Shown here: piece by piece, positions 1 to 8,813 of the stretch
Numbering within the stretch: position 1 is the stretch's first letter
Layout: the number at the start of each line of letters is the position of its first letter
Assembly (NCBI GenBank): GCA_965247125.1
Contig: CBDFGO010000003.1
Coordinates: forward strand, 1,860,001-1,924,000
DNA from: CALBJU01 sp965247125
GTDB taxonomy: Bacteria; Bacteroidota; Rhodothermia; Rhodothermales; UBA10348
Direction: 5' to 3'
DNA: 64,000 bases
The notes under the pieces: model-generated
The model's input: the letters and a program-made list of their open reading frames with translations, nothing else
Told to the model about the DNA's origin: nothing
The model's database searches: none
Made by a program: the position numbers and the translations under genes

Positions 1-723
1 TTCCGGCCAGAACATCGGTCAGCCAGTGTTTTTGGCGTTCCATTCGAGCAATGGCCGTGCCCGTTCCGATGGCCAGAAGGCCGTAGGTGAAGACATTTGG
101 ATAATAGAAGGTCCATGGTGCGAGGATGGCGAACGCGGCAGTTGCGTGACCAGAAGGGAAGGCCGAGTTCATATCTGTGAACGGGTTAAAATCACGGGCT
201 CCCCGCCCGGCTTCGGGACGAGATCGCCCAAATGCTGTTTTCGCGAGTACGGTTACCAGTCCGGCGTAAATCGGTGCCTGAAGCGACGTGAACGCGGCAT
301 CTTGAAATTTCTCGTTGTTGCCTAGTAGAGAGATTGAGAACACGGCGGTGGGAACCGAGAGTGCGTACGGTCCTCCGGCCTCATTGGTAATTCGTAGGAA
401 TTCGCCAAATCCCCCATTTCCCCAACCTAGGGCCGCCTCACTCTCCTGTTGATCGAAGTACGAAAGCGGAACCAGCACCGCCAGGCCGGCCGCCACGCGC
501 AAGATCCGTTTTCTGTCTGTCGACCGAATCCAATTTCCAGCATCTCCAAAAACCAGGTTTGAAATCTACTTCCGTCGGCCGGCTCCCCCGCTTGGGCCAG
601 CGCCGATTGAATCCACGGGCTGCTCACGCACGACAAAAGAAGCACTAGAGCAAGGAACGGTGTTGCTCTATTCAGAGATTCTGGTCGCGTCACGAGATCG
701 ATGGTTACTATCTGACGGGGCAA
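1..723 (-). CDS. PAP2-family phosphatase, frameshifted and cut by the window edge
   Basis: A membrane-associated acid phosphatase of the PAP2 superfamily, acting on lipid phosphates or pyrophosphates outside the cytoplasmic membrane. Reading the minus strand leftwards shows all three PAP2 signatures: K-x6-R-P (KTAFGRSRP), the central SGH (SAFPSGHATAAFA) and the R-x-HW-TD motif (HWLTDVLAG); the C-terminus lies outside the window. The N-terminal piece begins at 723 and encodes a signal peptide ending SALAQA, but in a different frame. The catalytic frame is closed upstream by a TAG at 566-568. One extra T in the T5 tract (minus strand, 548-552) would join the frames as FQTWFFGDAGNW. This is either a real inactivating slip or a homopolymer sequencing error. 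Family is certain; gene integrity is not. Confidence 0.8.
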
Positions 724-882
724 ATTCGTTGAACCGGCGACGTTGTGCCGGTACAGTTAAAAAGTAGGTTCGCAGGCAGCAGATATCAATTGCTCGCTTG
801 AGATCCTATCAGGCCCAAGAGGGCGCGTCTCTGTAGAGTCATCAAAGAGGCAGACTACGTCAGGCACGCAAGAAATAAATAA

Positions 883-941
883 TGCAACTATTTAGTTGCA
901 TACCACTGGATAGTTTGTAAATTTGCAACCATTCCGTTGCA
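883..941 (+). promoter_or_regulatory. Twin ArsR-type operators overlapping a Bacteroidota promoter
   Basis: Two related inverted repeats precede the SRPBCC/ArsR pair. The first is TGCAACTA-TT-TAGTTGCA at 883-900, with perfect 8-bp arms. The second is TGCAAC-N6-GTTGCA at 924-941. Their centres are 41 bp apart, about four helical turns. A promoter of the TTG-N19-TAnnTTTG kind fits between them: TTG at 896-898 inside the first site and TAAATTTG at 918-925 touching the second. Repressor bound to both sites would cover the -33 and -7 elements. I infer autoregulation by the ArsR-family protein encoded at 1399. Confidence 0.7.
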
Positions 942-966
942 TATATCACCATCACTCAAGTAAATT

Positions 967-1374
967 ATGAACGATATCATCACCAGAGAGCAATTTTTCA
1001 ATCATCCTATCAACACCGTCTGGAATGCCATTTCCGATGAAAAGGAGATTTCAACTTGGTTCATCGATGCCAGCTTCAAGGCAGAACCCGGATTTCAGTA
1101 CACGTTTACCCGTGAGAGCACGGTCATTAAGGGAGAAGTGCTGAAGGCGGATCCCGTACACACCCTGGTCTATACGTGGATCGTTGGAGATCCGAACACC
1201 GTTACCACCGTAAGTTGGAGACTGAAAGAAGTTGATGGTGGTACCCAACTCTACCTCGAGCACAGCGGCATCAGCGGCTATCCGAGCGAAGAAATGGCCA
1301 CTAACATGTTTAACGGCTTCAGTCACGGTTGGGATCAGTGCCTCTCCGGATTGGTGAGCCATCTCGACAACTAG
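967..1374 (+). CDS. SRPBCC (AHSA1-like) domain protein
   Basis: A 135-residue single-domain protein of the SRPBCC/START superfamily, AHSA1 type, a fold with a deep hydrophobic ligand pocket. Family hallmarks include the N-terminal strand followed by NHPINTVWNAISDEKEISTWF, the mid-strand TLVYTW, and the C-terminal helix NGFSHGWDQCLSGLVSHL. It lies 24 bp before an ArsR-family regulator. This pairing is very common, with the SRPBCC gene cotranscribed with its regulator. The ligand is not known. The pair sits behind twin operators, so it is probably induced when the regulator releases DNA. The start ATG follows AAATT without a clear Shine-Dalgarno sequence, as usual in Bacteroidota. Confidence 0.88.
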   Translation: MNDIITREQFFNHPINTVWNAISDEKEISTWFIDASFKAEPGFQYTFTRESTVIKGEVLKADPVHTLVYTWIVGDPNTVTTVSWRLKEVDGGTQLYLEHSGISGYPSEEMATNMFNGFSHGWDQCLSGLVSHLDN

Positions 1375-1398
1375 GGCCTATTAACACGATCCAAGTTT

Positions 1399-1734
1399 AT
1401 GTCAAGTAACGTCAACAGCGTCTTCAGGGCCATCGCAGATCCAACGAGGCGTGAAATCTTTCACGTTCTCGTCGGATCGCGTGAGTCCCTCACGATCAAC
1501 GAGATCAGCGCACATTTCGCAATGAGCCGACAGGGTGTCACCAAACACTTGAAGATGCTCGAAGAAGCGAAGCTGGTAAACATTCATTCCAGAGGCCGCA
1601 AACGGGTGTGCCAGGCGAACGCCCGTCCCCTGATGGAAATCAAAGATTGGGTCAGCACCTACGAAAAGTTTTGGGAGCAGGCCTTCAGCAGCTTGGGCGC
1701 ATATCTGGACGAGGGAAAACATCCGGCCCGCTGA
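1399..1734 (+). CDS. ArsR-family winged-helix regulator
   Basis: A 111-residue winged-helix repressor. The domain begins with FRAIADPTRREIFHVL, the typical ArsR entry helix, and the recognition helix is MSRQGVTKHLKMLEEAKLV, followed by the beta wing (NIHSRGRKRVCQ). It lacks the CxC metal site of ArsR/SmtB metal sensors. It belongs to the subgroup that travels with SRPBCC proteins and probably senses something other than arsenic. It is the second gene of a two-gene unit and is the likely binder of the operators at 883-941. The helix after the wing (WVSTYEKFWEQAFSSLGAYL) is the usual dimerisation helix. Confidence 0.88.
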   Translation: MSSNVNSVFRAIADPTRREIFHVLVGSRESLTINEISAHFAMSRQGVTKHLKMLEEAKLVNIHSRGRKRVCQANARPLMEIKDWVSTYEKFWEQAFSSLGAYLDEGKHPAR

Positions 1735-1807
1735 CCTACCCCCTGACTACGTGCCTACCTATTGGTGAAAAACACGCACGGTATGTGCCGGACGACCGGT
1801 GCCCCTT

Positions 1808-4603
1808 CTAGTGTCCGTCGACAAATACCGTATTACCCCTTCCGCTTGTTCTGCCGGAAATGCGATAGATGAATTTCAGCATCACGTAGCGACCGAGAGA
1901 GTTGGTGCGCACTTCCTGAATCATATTGCCGGTGTTTGAGAAGTTAATGCCTTGATTCCGATCCAGAAGATCCAGTCCCACAAGCTGCACATCTGCCCGC
2001 TGCCTCATGAGAGTTTTCGTTATCGATGCCTCCAAGAGCGGCACGCTACTGGAAGAGCCGAAAACCTCCTGCGAATACGCGCGGTAATCCAGTGCAGTCG
2101 AGAATTCCCACGACTCACCCAGATAATAGCTGGCGTTGGCTGAGTACGTGCTGTTGACGTAGTTCTGATTCAGATTTTCATTGAGCGAATAACTCACGTT
2201 GTTGAACGTGAATTGGGCGCCGACGCCGACGTCAAACAGGTCTTTGTTTCTGTTTTCCAGCTTGATACCGAGCGTATTCCGAAGGATGTTGGATCGATTC
2301 TCCTCGGCATTGATGAATTCGATTCCGCGACTGTAGACTGCTCTGTTCGACAGATTTATTTTTGCTCCGATCGGCCGGATTGGAGTGCCGAAATAAAGAC
2401 TTCCCGAAAAGGTCCAGTCTCCGTCTGTATTGACCGATGTGACTTCCTGCTTGAACGAATCGTCGATTGTCCGGGAGCGAGCAATCTTGTTCTGTGTGTA
2501 GTTCGCACTCAGAAATGCGAACATATTGGTGAACGTGAACTGGTCGAAAAAGTGGTAATTGATGCTGGTACGGTGACGATACTCGGGCTCCAGTTCCGGA
2601 TTACCGACGTAAACATTCAGGGGATCGTTGTTGTCGGTGAAGGGCTGCAACTCCGTCATGGAAGGCTCCCGGGTTGAAGCACTGTAGCGCACACTCAGGC
2701 TCTTACCAGTGTCGATCGACCATCTGAGATTTGCCGACGGAAGCCAGTGGGTAAACCCGTTCGAGATTGAAACATCTCTATCCAGGATCGTCCCGTCCAG
2801 TGTAGATTCCTGGATATCAACTCCGATTCCGAAGTTTACCGACTCCCAGTTTTTTCGAAAGTTCAATCCGGCTTTATAGTACGTATAGGTGCGATCCAGA
2901 CCGGAACTCAACGCGTCATTCAGCACGAGAGACCCACGCACCAGGTCACTGACCGTCTTGTCCTTGTCCTCGTTGATCTGCCGGCGCTCGCCGCGGAGCT
3001 CGATGAGTCGCCCTTTCCCGAGCGGCTCACTCAAGGAGATCCGTTGGGTTTGTTGGAGTGTATTTCCAAGCGACGACTGGATTTGGGCGATCTCATCGTA
3101 TGTGAAAATATCTCCCGAACCGAGGATGCCGGTCAAAGAATTCAGATCGGCTCCGGTTTCGGAATCGTTCAGATTCAGACGCGCAACGGCGACGAGGCTT
3201 CTTCCTTTTTCGTTCAACCGTTTTCGATAGGTAAGCGAAGCATCTCCAGCCGTCTGATCTCCATCGGTTATATAGGTTGTTTCGCTCGTATTCTGCTCTA
3301 TCCCCAACGCGCCAAGAGTTGAGCGCAAGCCCGAACTCGTCAGAGAAGAGGTGCTGGTCGAAATATTTCCCCGGAATCGGATGTCGTGACCCTTCGCAAA
3401 ATCATATTTGCTACTCAGATTCAACCGGTGCGAGAGGTTGTCACTTAGCTGGTTGTTGTTTTCCTGTACCAGCGAGGACAGAGATGAACCAAGAAGTTGC
3501 TGCTGCTGGACCGTTCGCGTCTGTTGATTCTCAATACTTGAGAGGAAATAGCTGCCGCTGACAAAGGTTTTCGAGTTGAGATCACGACTGGCATTGAGGC
3601 CCAGAGCGAGTGTTTCGGAGAATCCGTCATTGATGTTCGTTCCCACAGGTACACCGCCGCCTCCCATTCTTCCACCGTCCATCATCACGGCTTGCACGCC
3701 CCCCATGAAACTCATGTAATCGCCGAACGAAAAGCCTTGTCGGTTGACGTTGTTCAGATTTCCGAGGAATGATAGCTGGGTTGTCGGGCTGAACCGATTT
3801 ATCGAGGCCTGACCATCATAGCGACCGTCGTCGCCGTAACCACCACTCATGTTTCCGAAATAGCCCTGCCTGGCGTCCTCCCTCAGCTCCAGATTTATCG
3901 TTTTAGTCTCCTCGCCATCATCGACGCCTGTGAATTCAGCCATATCGCTGAGCTTGTCATAGACCTGCACCTTATCAATTGCGTCGGCTGGCAAGTTTCT
4001 GGTCGCGATTTTCGGGTCGTCACCAAAGAACTCTTTGCCGTCCACAAATACTTGTTGGACCGTCTCGCCCTGAGCTTTAATCGTACCGTCCGCTTCAACC
4101 TCAACTCCCGGAAGTTTTCTCAGCAGATCCTCGACGACGGCATTTGGCCGAGTCGCGAACGCAGCAGCATTGTATTCAAGCGTATCCCCTTTGACCACGA
4201 TCGGAATATGCTCCGCGCTGACTACGAGCTCGCCGAGCTCAGCCACTGAATAGTCCAGAGTAAGTGTTCCAGCGTCGTATGCTTCGTCAGCTATCGTAAA
4301 GTTTCTCCGAAGGGGCTGGAAGCCGACAAAGGTGATCTGAAGGATGTACTCTCCCTCGGGCACGCGCCGAAGTGTGAACTCTCCCTTGCCATTGGCCGTC
4401 GCAAATTTTGTCAGGATTGAATCAGCTCGAGTGAGAGCAACTACCGTCGCGCCCTGTAGTGGCGCGCCTACCGAATCAACCACGACACCGGTCACATTAA
4501 ACCTGGATGTCTGGGCAGAAGCGAGATCGGCGAAGAGAAATGAAAAGAGAACGATGGCGCAAATGGCGATACCACGGGCGACAAATCGAAGATTGGTAAT
4601 CAT
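1808..4603 (-). CDS. TonB-dependent-receptor-like outer membrane protein with CarboxypepD_reg domain
   Basis: A 931-residue outer-membrane protein. Residues 1-30 are a signal peptide (cleavage after ASA). Residues 36-115 are a carboxypeptidase-regulatory-like Ig domain. A plug-like segment follows (LLRKLPGVEVEADGTIKAQG, VFVDGKEFFGDDP, about residues 158-215), and the rest is a large beta-barrel of the OMP_b-brl_3 kind. There is a Gly/Met-rich loop near residues 300-320. It lies 62 bp downstream of a GLPGLI-family gene on the same strand. That pairing is frequent in Bacteroidota and points to uptake or export of a peptide, metal or glycan across the outer membrane. The substrate cannot be told. 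The C-terminus ends in GNTVFVDGH rather than an aromatic barrel residue. Confidence 0.88.
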   Translation of the reverse strand: MITNLRFVARGIAICAIVLFSFLFADLASAQTSRFNVTGVVVDSVGAPLQGATVVALTRADSILTKFATANGKGEFTLRRVPEGEYILQITFVGFQPLRRNFTIADEAYDAGTLTLDYSVAELGELVVSAEHIPIVVKGDTLEYNAAAFATRPNAVVEDLLRKLPGVEVEADGTIKAQGETVQQVFVDGKEFFGDDPKIATRNLPADAIDKVQVYDKLSDMAEFTGVDDGEETKTINLELREDARQGYFGNMSGGYGDDGRYDGQASINRFSPTTQLSFLGNLNNVNRQGFSFGDYMSFMGGVQAVMMDGGRMGGGGVPVGTNINDGFSETLALGLNASRDLNSKTFVSGSYFLSSIENQQTRTVQQQQLLGSSLSSLVQENNNQLSDNLSHRLNLSSKYDFAKGHDIRFRGNISTSTSSLTSSGLRSTLGALGIEQNTSETTYITDGDQTAGDASLTYRKRLNEKGRSLVAVARLNLNDSETGADLNSLTGILGSGDIFTYDEIAQIQSSLGNTLQQTQRISLSEPLGKGRLIELRGERRQINEDKDKTVSDLVRGSLVLNDALSSGLDRTYTYYKAGLNFRKNWESVNFGIGVDIQESTLDGTILDRDVSISNGFTHWLPSANLRWSIDTGKSLSVRYSASTREPSMTELQPFTDNNDPLNVYVGNPELEPEYRHRTSINYHFFDQFTFTNMFAFLSANYTQNKIARSRTIDDSFKQEVTSVNTDGDWTFSGSLYFGTPIRPIGAKINLSNRAVYSRGIEFINAEENRSNILRNTLGIKLENRNKDLFDVGVGAQFTFNNVSYSLNENLNQNYVNSTYSANASYYLGESWEFSTALDYRAYSQEVFGSSSSVPLLEASITKTLMRQRADVQLVGLDLLDRNQGINFSNTGNMIQEVRTNSLGRYVMLKFIYRISGRTSGRGNTVFVDGH

Positions 4604-4665
4604 TAAGAGCTAAGAGAGATGAGTGTGATGGTTGGTGTCTTGCGTATTCCGAGTTCGCTTGATGG

Positions 4666-5418
4666 TTAGTGACGCATAATCCGGACGGTGTTGTGCCCTC
4701 TGCCGCCACGCATCGCCTGCATCTCTTTCATTTTTTCCGCGACGATTGAATCAAATTCGGCCCGGGATACCTTCTTCCCCTTTTTCGGAGCGGATATCAT
4801 TCCATCCTCTACCCCGTCCAGATTAATCTCTTTTGCCGAAAAGACCGTCTGTCCATCGTTGAGAGAGAGGACCAAGATCATTCCCGGGAGCCCGCTGAAG
4901 AGCTCCGGTCCTGCCGAAACCGGTATTTCTGGACTGAACCATGCCTCGATAATGGTACTGTCACGCACTGCGGTGGCTTTCTGGACTCCGAAGCCTAGAT
5001 ACTCACTCTGCTCCCCAGTCAATTTCCAGGCGTATGTCGGCTGGTCTCCCGCAATTAAAAACGTTCGGCCCATGAAATCCCTCTTCTCAGAGACTGTGCC
5101 GTCGTCGTAGTTCTGATAGGTCTCATTTTCATCTTTGGAGGAGCCTGCCATACGAAAAACCATATTTCCTCCACCGGCCACGATGTCCTGTGGTTTTTCC
5201 TCTTCTTCTGTGGCCTTCATCAATGATTCGAGCTCGTTGAAGTAGAGAACCATCGACGTCGTGTTCTCTCTGGGAATCTGATCCCGCATATGTTCCATTT
5301 CTGGGGGAAGCTCGAACTCCATTTTTACGATTCTCTCGTACAATACACTGCCTTCCTGGGCAACGGCTGAGAGCGGAAGGGCCAGTACAAGAGCAAGTAA
5401 AGACAGTAAGCGTTTCAT
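4666..5418 (-). CDS. GLPGLI family protein
   Basis: A 250-residue secreted protein. I place the start at 5418 (MKRLLSLLALVLALPLSAVAQ), which gives a clean signal peptide; the reading frame is open for another 41 codons upstream but without family similarity. The diagnostic motif reads GLPGMI, preceded by AWFSPEIPVSAGPELFS, which is the canonical context of the family. The function is unknown. The genes usually sit beside TonB-dependent receptors, as here, and may act as periplasmic or surface partners. The C-terminus is basic and Met-rich. It is probably the first gene of a two-gene operon with the receptor. Confidence 0.88.
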   Translation of the reverse strand: MKRLLSLLALVLALPLSAVAQEGSVLYERIVKMEFELPPEMEHMRDQIPRENTTSMVLYFNELESLMKATEEEEKPQDIVAGGGNMVFRMAGSSKDENETYQNYDDGTVSEKRDFMGRTFLIAGDQPTYAWKLTGEQSEYLGFGVQKATAVRDSTIIEAWFSPEIPVSAGPELFSGLPGMILVLSLNDGQTVFSAKEINLDGVEDGMISAPKKGKKVSRAEFDSIVAEKMKEMQAMRGGRGHNTVRIMRH

Positions 5419-5770
5419 TATTTCGGTAGGCGATGGTGCAGATTTCCGATTCAAATCGGGTGGCGTCGGTATATGAACGAGTGCCCTCAAGTATTTATTG
5501 TAGCGAGAGACCAACTTGGCGGTGACGGCGAGCCTTCGCAAGCCTTCGGAACGCCGTCGCCTCTCGAAAAGTAATTAGATTCCCCGCCTTTCCAACGACG
5601 AACCATGCAAAGCGTCCGTTTCTCTCCAAGAATTCTCGACTCTGGCTGTCCGAGATCCTGAACTGAAGAATACCCGCGAATTTCGTGGATCACGGGTGGC
5701 AGGACATTATATATTGCGAGCCACATTGGTGTACTACCGGTTCAGATAATCACCCGCGTCCTTCTCCGCC
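5419..5770. other. 352-bp divergent intergenic region with a folded element
   Basis: This region separates the GLPGLI gene (minus) from thrS (plus). It holds no convincing gene. It does contain a foldable block at 5503-5566: outer arms CGAGAG/CTCTCG, a small hairpin CCAAcTTGG, and an inner 10-bp stem GGTGACGGCG (5521-5530) with CGCCGTCGCC (5552-5561) including one G-U pair. The loop carries AGCCTTCG twice. No T-run follows on either strand. I recognise no riboswitch or T-box here. Confidence 0.4.
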
Positions 5771-7717
5771 ATGCCAGACCAGATCACACTCACGTTTCCA
5801 GACGGATCCACCCGCGATTTTGATCGCGGAGTGACGGGTAATGACGTAGCCGCGAGTATATCGGAAGGGCTCGCACGCATGGCCGTCTCAATCGGGATTG
5901 ATGGAGAGACTCGAGATCTGTCCAGATCCATCGACGAAAACGCTGCGATCCAGCTGTATACACTCCGCGATGACGAGGGTTGGGCGACCTACTGGCATTC
6001 CTCTGCCCATCTGATGGCCGAGGCCCTGCAGGAGCTTTATCCCGGAGTAAAATTCGGTATCGGACCCTCCATCGACAAAGGATTCTATTACGACGTTGAT
6101 CTGGGCGAGCGCACGCTGATCGCTGAAGACTTGGAGGTGATCGAAAAGAAAATGATGGAGCTTGCCAAGCAGAACGCCTCCTTCGAGCGGCGCGAAGTGG
6201 GCAAGGCCGAGGCGATCTCCTACTTCAAGGAAAAGGATGATGAGTACAAACTGGAGCTGCTCGAGGGTCTGGAAGATGGTACGATCACATTCTACACTCA
6301 GGGAGACTTCACCGATCTGTGTCGTGGACCGCACGTTCCTTCCACCGGCACCATCAAATACGCGAAGCTGCTGAACATCGCGGGCGCGTACTGGCGCGGG
6401 GACCAGGATCGAAAGCAACTTACCCGGCTCTACGGAATAACTTTCCCGAAGAAAAAGGCACTCGACGAGTACCTCGAAATGCTGGAACTCGCTCGCGAGC
6501 GAGATCACCGCAAGCTGGGAAAGGAACTGGAACTGTTCACCTTCTCTAAAAAGGTTGGCTCGGGACTTCCGTTGTGGTTGCCCAAAGGGGCCATATTGAG
6601 GGAAACACTGGTCAATTTCCTCAAGGAAGAACAGCTTCGACGCGGATACGAGCCCGTCATCACACCTCATATTGGACGATTGGAGCTCTTCAAAATCAGC
6701 GGACACTATCCCTACTACAGCGATAGCCAGTTCCCACCCATGATGGACGACGAAGAAGAGGGATATCTCCTGCGGCCGATGAATTGTCCCCACCACACTC
6801 AGATTTATGACGCACGCCCGCGCTCGTACCGGGAGCTGCCTGTTCGCCTCGCAGAGTTCGGAACGGTCTATCGCTACGAGCAGTCCGGAGAGCTCTCGGG
6901 CCTGACCCGCGTGAGAGGTTTCACGGTCGATGATGCGCACATTTTTTGCAGGCCTGACCAGGTCAAGGAAGAGTTTAAAGACGTCATCGACCTGACCCTT
7001 CGTGTATTCAGTTCGCTGGGCTTCAGTAAATTTACGGTGCAGATTTCTCTCCGCGACAAGGAAAACAAAGAGAAGTACGTAGGTGAAGACGGGCAGTGGG
7101 ATGCGGCGGAGCAGGCAATTCGTGAAGCTGTCGAAGAAAAGGGTCTGGATGCCATTGAGATCGAAGGAGAGGCGGCCTTTTACGGGCCCAAATTGGACTT
7201 CATGGTGAAGGATGCGCTCGGACGCGAGTGGCAGCTCGGAACGATTCAGATCGACTACAATCTGCCCCAGCGTTTCGACCTGACTTACGTCGGGGAAGAC
7301 AATCAGAAACACCGTCCGGTGATGATCCACCGAGCACCGTTCGGATCCCTGGAGAGATTTATAGCTGTCCTCATCGAACACTGTGGGGGTAATTTCCCTT
7401 CCTGGTTGGCACCCATTCAGGTACAGATACTGCCCGTCGGACAGTCTTTCAATGACTATGCGTCCGATGTCGCCACGCAGTTACGAGACGCCGGAATTCG
7501 GGTCAAGAATGACACGCGTCACGAAAAAGTCGGATACAAAATTCGATCGGCTGAGGTTCAAAAGATCCCATTCATGCTCGTTGTCGGGCAGCGAGAAATG
7601 GATTCAGGATCTGTTTCTGTGAGACGTCACGGGGAGGGTGATACGGGATCACAATCCGTCACCGAGTTCATTGCGACCTTTAACGCCGAAGTGAGTGACG
7701 CACTCCAGGGCGCGTGA
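5771..7717 (+). CDS. thrS: Threonyl-tRNA synthetase
   Basis: Charges tRNA-Thr in the cytoplasm. The protein has 648 residues, normal for the full-length bacterial enzyme. The order is TGS domain (1-62), editing domain with HSSAH (76-80) and CRGPH (184-188), class II catalytic core, and anticodon-binding domain (about 545-645). The catalytic zinc ligands are visible as Cys339 (MNCPHH), His390 (DDAHIF) and His520 (MIHRAP). The start MPDQITLTFPDGSTRDF is the typical TGS beginning. It leads a translation block, 110 bp ahead of infC, the thrS-infC-rpmI-rplT-pheS-pheT order known from many bacteria. The large open frame on the opposite strand is a shadow. Confidence 0.97.
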   Translation: MPDQITLTFPDGSTRDFDRGVTGNDVAASISEGLARMAVSIGIDGETRDLSRSIDENAAIQLYTLRDDEGWATYWHSSAHLMAEALQELYPGVKFGIGPSIDKGFYYDVDLGERTLIAEDLEVIEKKMMELAKQNASFERREVGKAEAISYFKEKDDEYKLELLEGLEDGTITFYTQGDFTDLCRGPHVPSTGTIKYAKLLNIAGAYWRGDQDRKQLTRLYGITFPKKKALDEYLEMLELARERDHRKLGKELELFTFSKKVGSGLPLWLPKGAILRETLVNFLKEEQLRRGYEPVITPHIGRLELFKISGHYPYYSDSQFPPMMDDEEEGYLLRPMNCPHHTQIYDARPRSYRELPVRLAEFGTVYRYEQSGELSGLTRVRGFTVDDAHIFCRPDQVKEEFKDVIDLTLRVFSSLGFSKFTVQISLRDKENKEKYVGEDGQWDAAEQAIREAVEEKGLDAIEIEGEAAFYGPKLDFMVKDALGREWQLGTIQIDYNLPQRFDLTYVGEDNQKHRPVMIHRAPFGSLERFIAVLIEHCGGNFPSWLAPIQVQILPVGQSFNDYASDVATQLRDAGIRVKNDTRHEKVGYKIRSAEVQKIPFMLVVGQREMDSGSVSVRRHGEGDTGSQSVTEFIATFNAEVSDALQGA

Positions 7718-7759
7718 GCCTGTGAGGAATTAAGTCGGCTGTTACATCTTTTGAATCAA

Positions 7760-7777
7760 AACCCTAAATTCAGGGTT
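7760..7777 (+). terminator. Small hairpin between thrS and infC
   Basis: AACCCT (7760-7765) and AGGGTT (7772-7777) form a 6-bp stem with a 6-nt loop, 43 bp after the thrS stop. No T-run follows, so it may be a weak attenuator or processing site rather than a true terminator. It lies inside the leader of infC. Confidence 0.3.
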
Positions 7778-7827
7778 ACAGACACGTTTGGTCCATTTTC
7801 GCCCAGCACCATCATTTAACCACCCAC

Positions 7828-8352
7828 ATTGTCATCGCAAAACAGTTCATTCGAGTAAACGATCGCATTCGGGCCACTGAAGTCCGCGTGGTTGATCCGC
7901 AGGGAGCGCACGGAATCTATCCCACCGAAGAAGCCCTGAAAATGGCAGATGATCAGGATTTAGACCTGGTCGAGATCTCTCCAAACGCTGAGCCGCCGGT
8001 TTGCAAAATCATGGATTATGGCAAATTCCGGTACGAGCAGCAGAAAAGAGATAAGGAAGCTCGCAAAAAGCAGCACACCATTGAGATGAAGGAGATCCGT
8101 TTTAGGCCTCATACGGATACCCACGATTTCAACTTCAAAACGAAGCACGCCAAAAATTTCCTTGAGCACGGTCACAAGGTCCGTGCATACGTTCAATTCC
8201 GTGGTAGGGATATCATATACAAGGACCACGGCATGGAAATTCTGGCGCGATTTATCCAGGAGCTGGCCGAGCTGGCAAAGATTGACCAGGAACCCAAGAT
8301 GGAAGGCCGCAGGATGACCACTATTCTGAGTCCGGTCAAAAAGAAAGTGTGA
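7828..8352 (+). CDS. infC: Translation initiation factor IF-3
   Basis: IF-3 binds the 30S subunit and proofreads start-codon choice. The frame contains the family core DLVEISPNAEPPVCKIMDYGKF followed by EMKEIRFRPHTDTHDF and the C-terminal domain. Family homology starts well before the first GTG at 7888: the upstream codons read AKQFIRVNDRIRATEVRVVD, a standard IF-3 N-domain. No ATG, GTG or TTG exists in that stretch. I therefore place the start at ATT 7828 (ATC 7834 is the alternative), giving 174 residues. A non-canonical AUU start with autoregulation is well known for infC. The frame is open back to a TAA at 7765. Confidence 0.93.
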   Translation: MVIAKQFIRVNDRIRATEVRVVDPQGAHGIYPTEEALKMADDQDLDLVEISPNAEPPVCKIMDYGKFRYEQQKRDKEARKKQHTIEMKEIRFRPHTDTHDFNFKTKHAKNFLEHGHKVRAYVQFRGRDIIYKDHGMEILARFIQELAELAKIDQEPKMEGRRMTTILSPVKKKV

Positions 8353-8545
8353 GGCTGGATCCTCTGCAGAGCGATCGATTCACGGAATAATCAACGTAAT
8401 TCGACACTTCTTGACTGAAAACAGGTTTGCAGGGCGTACCCGTGTTTCGTAGTTTTTGAGGCTCAGTCGTTTGTGCGATCTGCAAAGATTTTTAGTCCAG
8501 ACGACACGTGTATTCAGACCTGAATGACCTCCTAAGGCAGGTATT

Positions 8546-8740
8546 ATGCCAAAAATGAAAACGAATAGCGGTGCTAAGAAACGCTTCAAAGTGACCGCGT
8601 CCGGTCGCCTGAAACGCAAAAAAGCCTTTGCTAGTCACATTCTGACCAAAAAGTCGCCCAAGCGCAAGCGTAACCTTCGCACCGCAACACTGGTCGACAA
8701 AGCCGATGAGCCGCGCATGCGCAAGCTTATTGGCGGCTAG
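8546..8740 (+). CDS. rpmI: 50S ribosomal protein L35
   Basis: A 64-residue basic ribosomal protein of the large subunit. It begins MPKMKTNSGAKKRFKVTASG and continues with the Lys/Arg-rich stretch LKRKKAFASHILTKKSPKRK, full length for the family. A purine-rich CCTCCTAAGGCAGG segment lies just before the ATG. It sits between infC and rplT, the conserved arrangement. The 193-bp leader upstream (8353-8545) holds no other gene that I can support. Confidence 0.97.
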   Translation: MPKMKTNSGAKKRFKVTASGRLKRKKAFASHILTKKSPKRKRNLRTATLVDKADEPRMRKLIGG

Positions 8741-8813
8741 AAAACGCCACCCTCGCCCCTGCCTTTGTCAGGCGGTAACGGGTTTCAAGAGCAACAAACA
8801 GTAGTAAGAGAGA

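Noticed and set aside
5888..7381. A 497-codon open frame on the minus strand opposite thrS
   Set aside because: It is the complementary-frame shadow of thrS; thrS has all catalytic motifs and the shadow has no recognisable domain.
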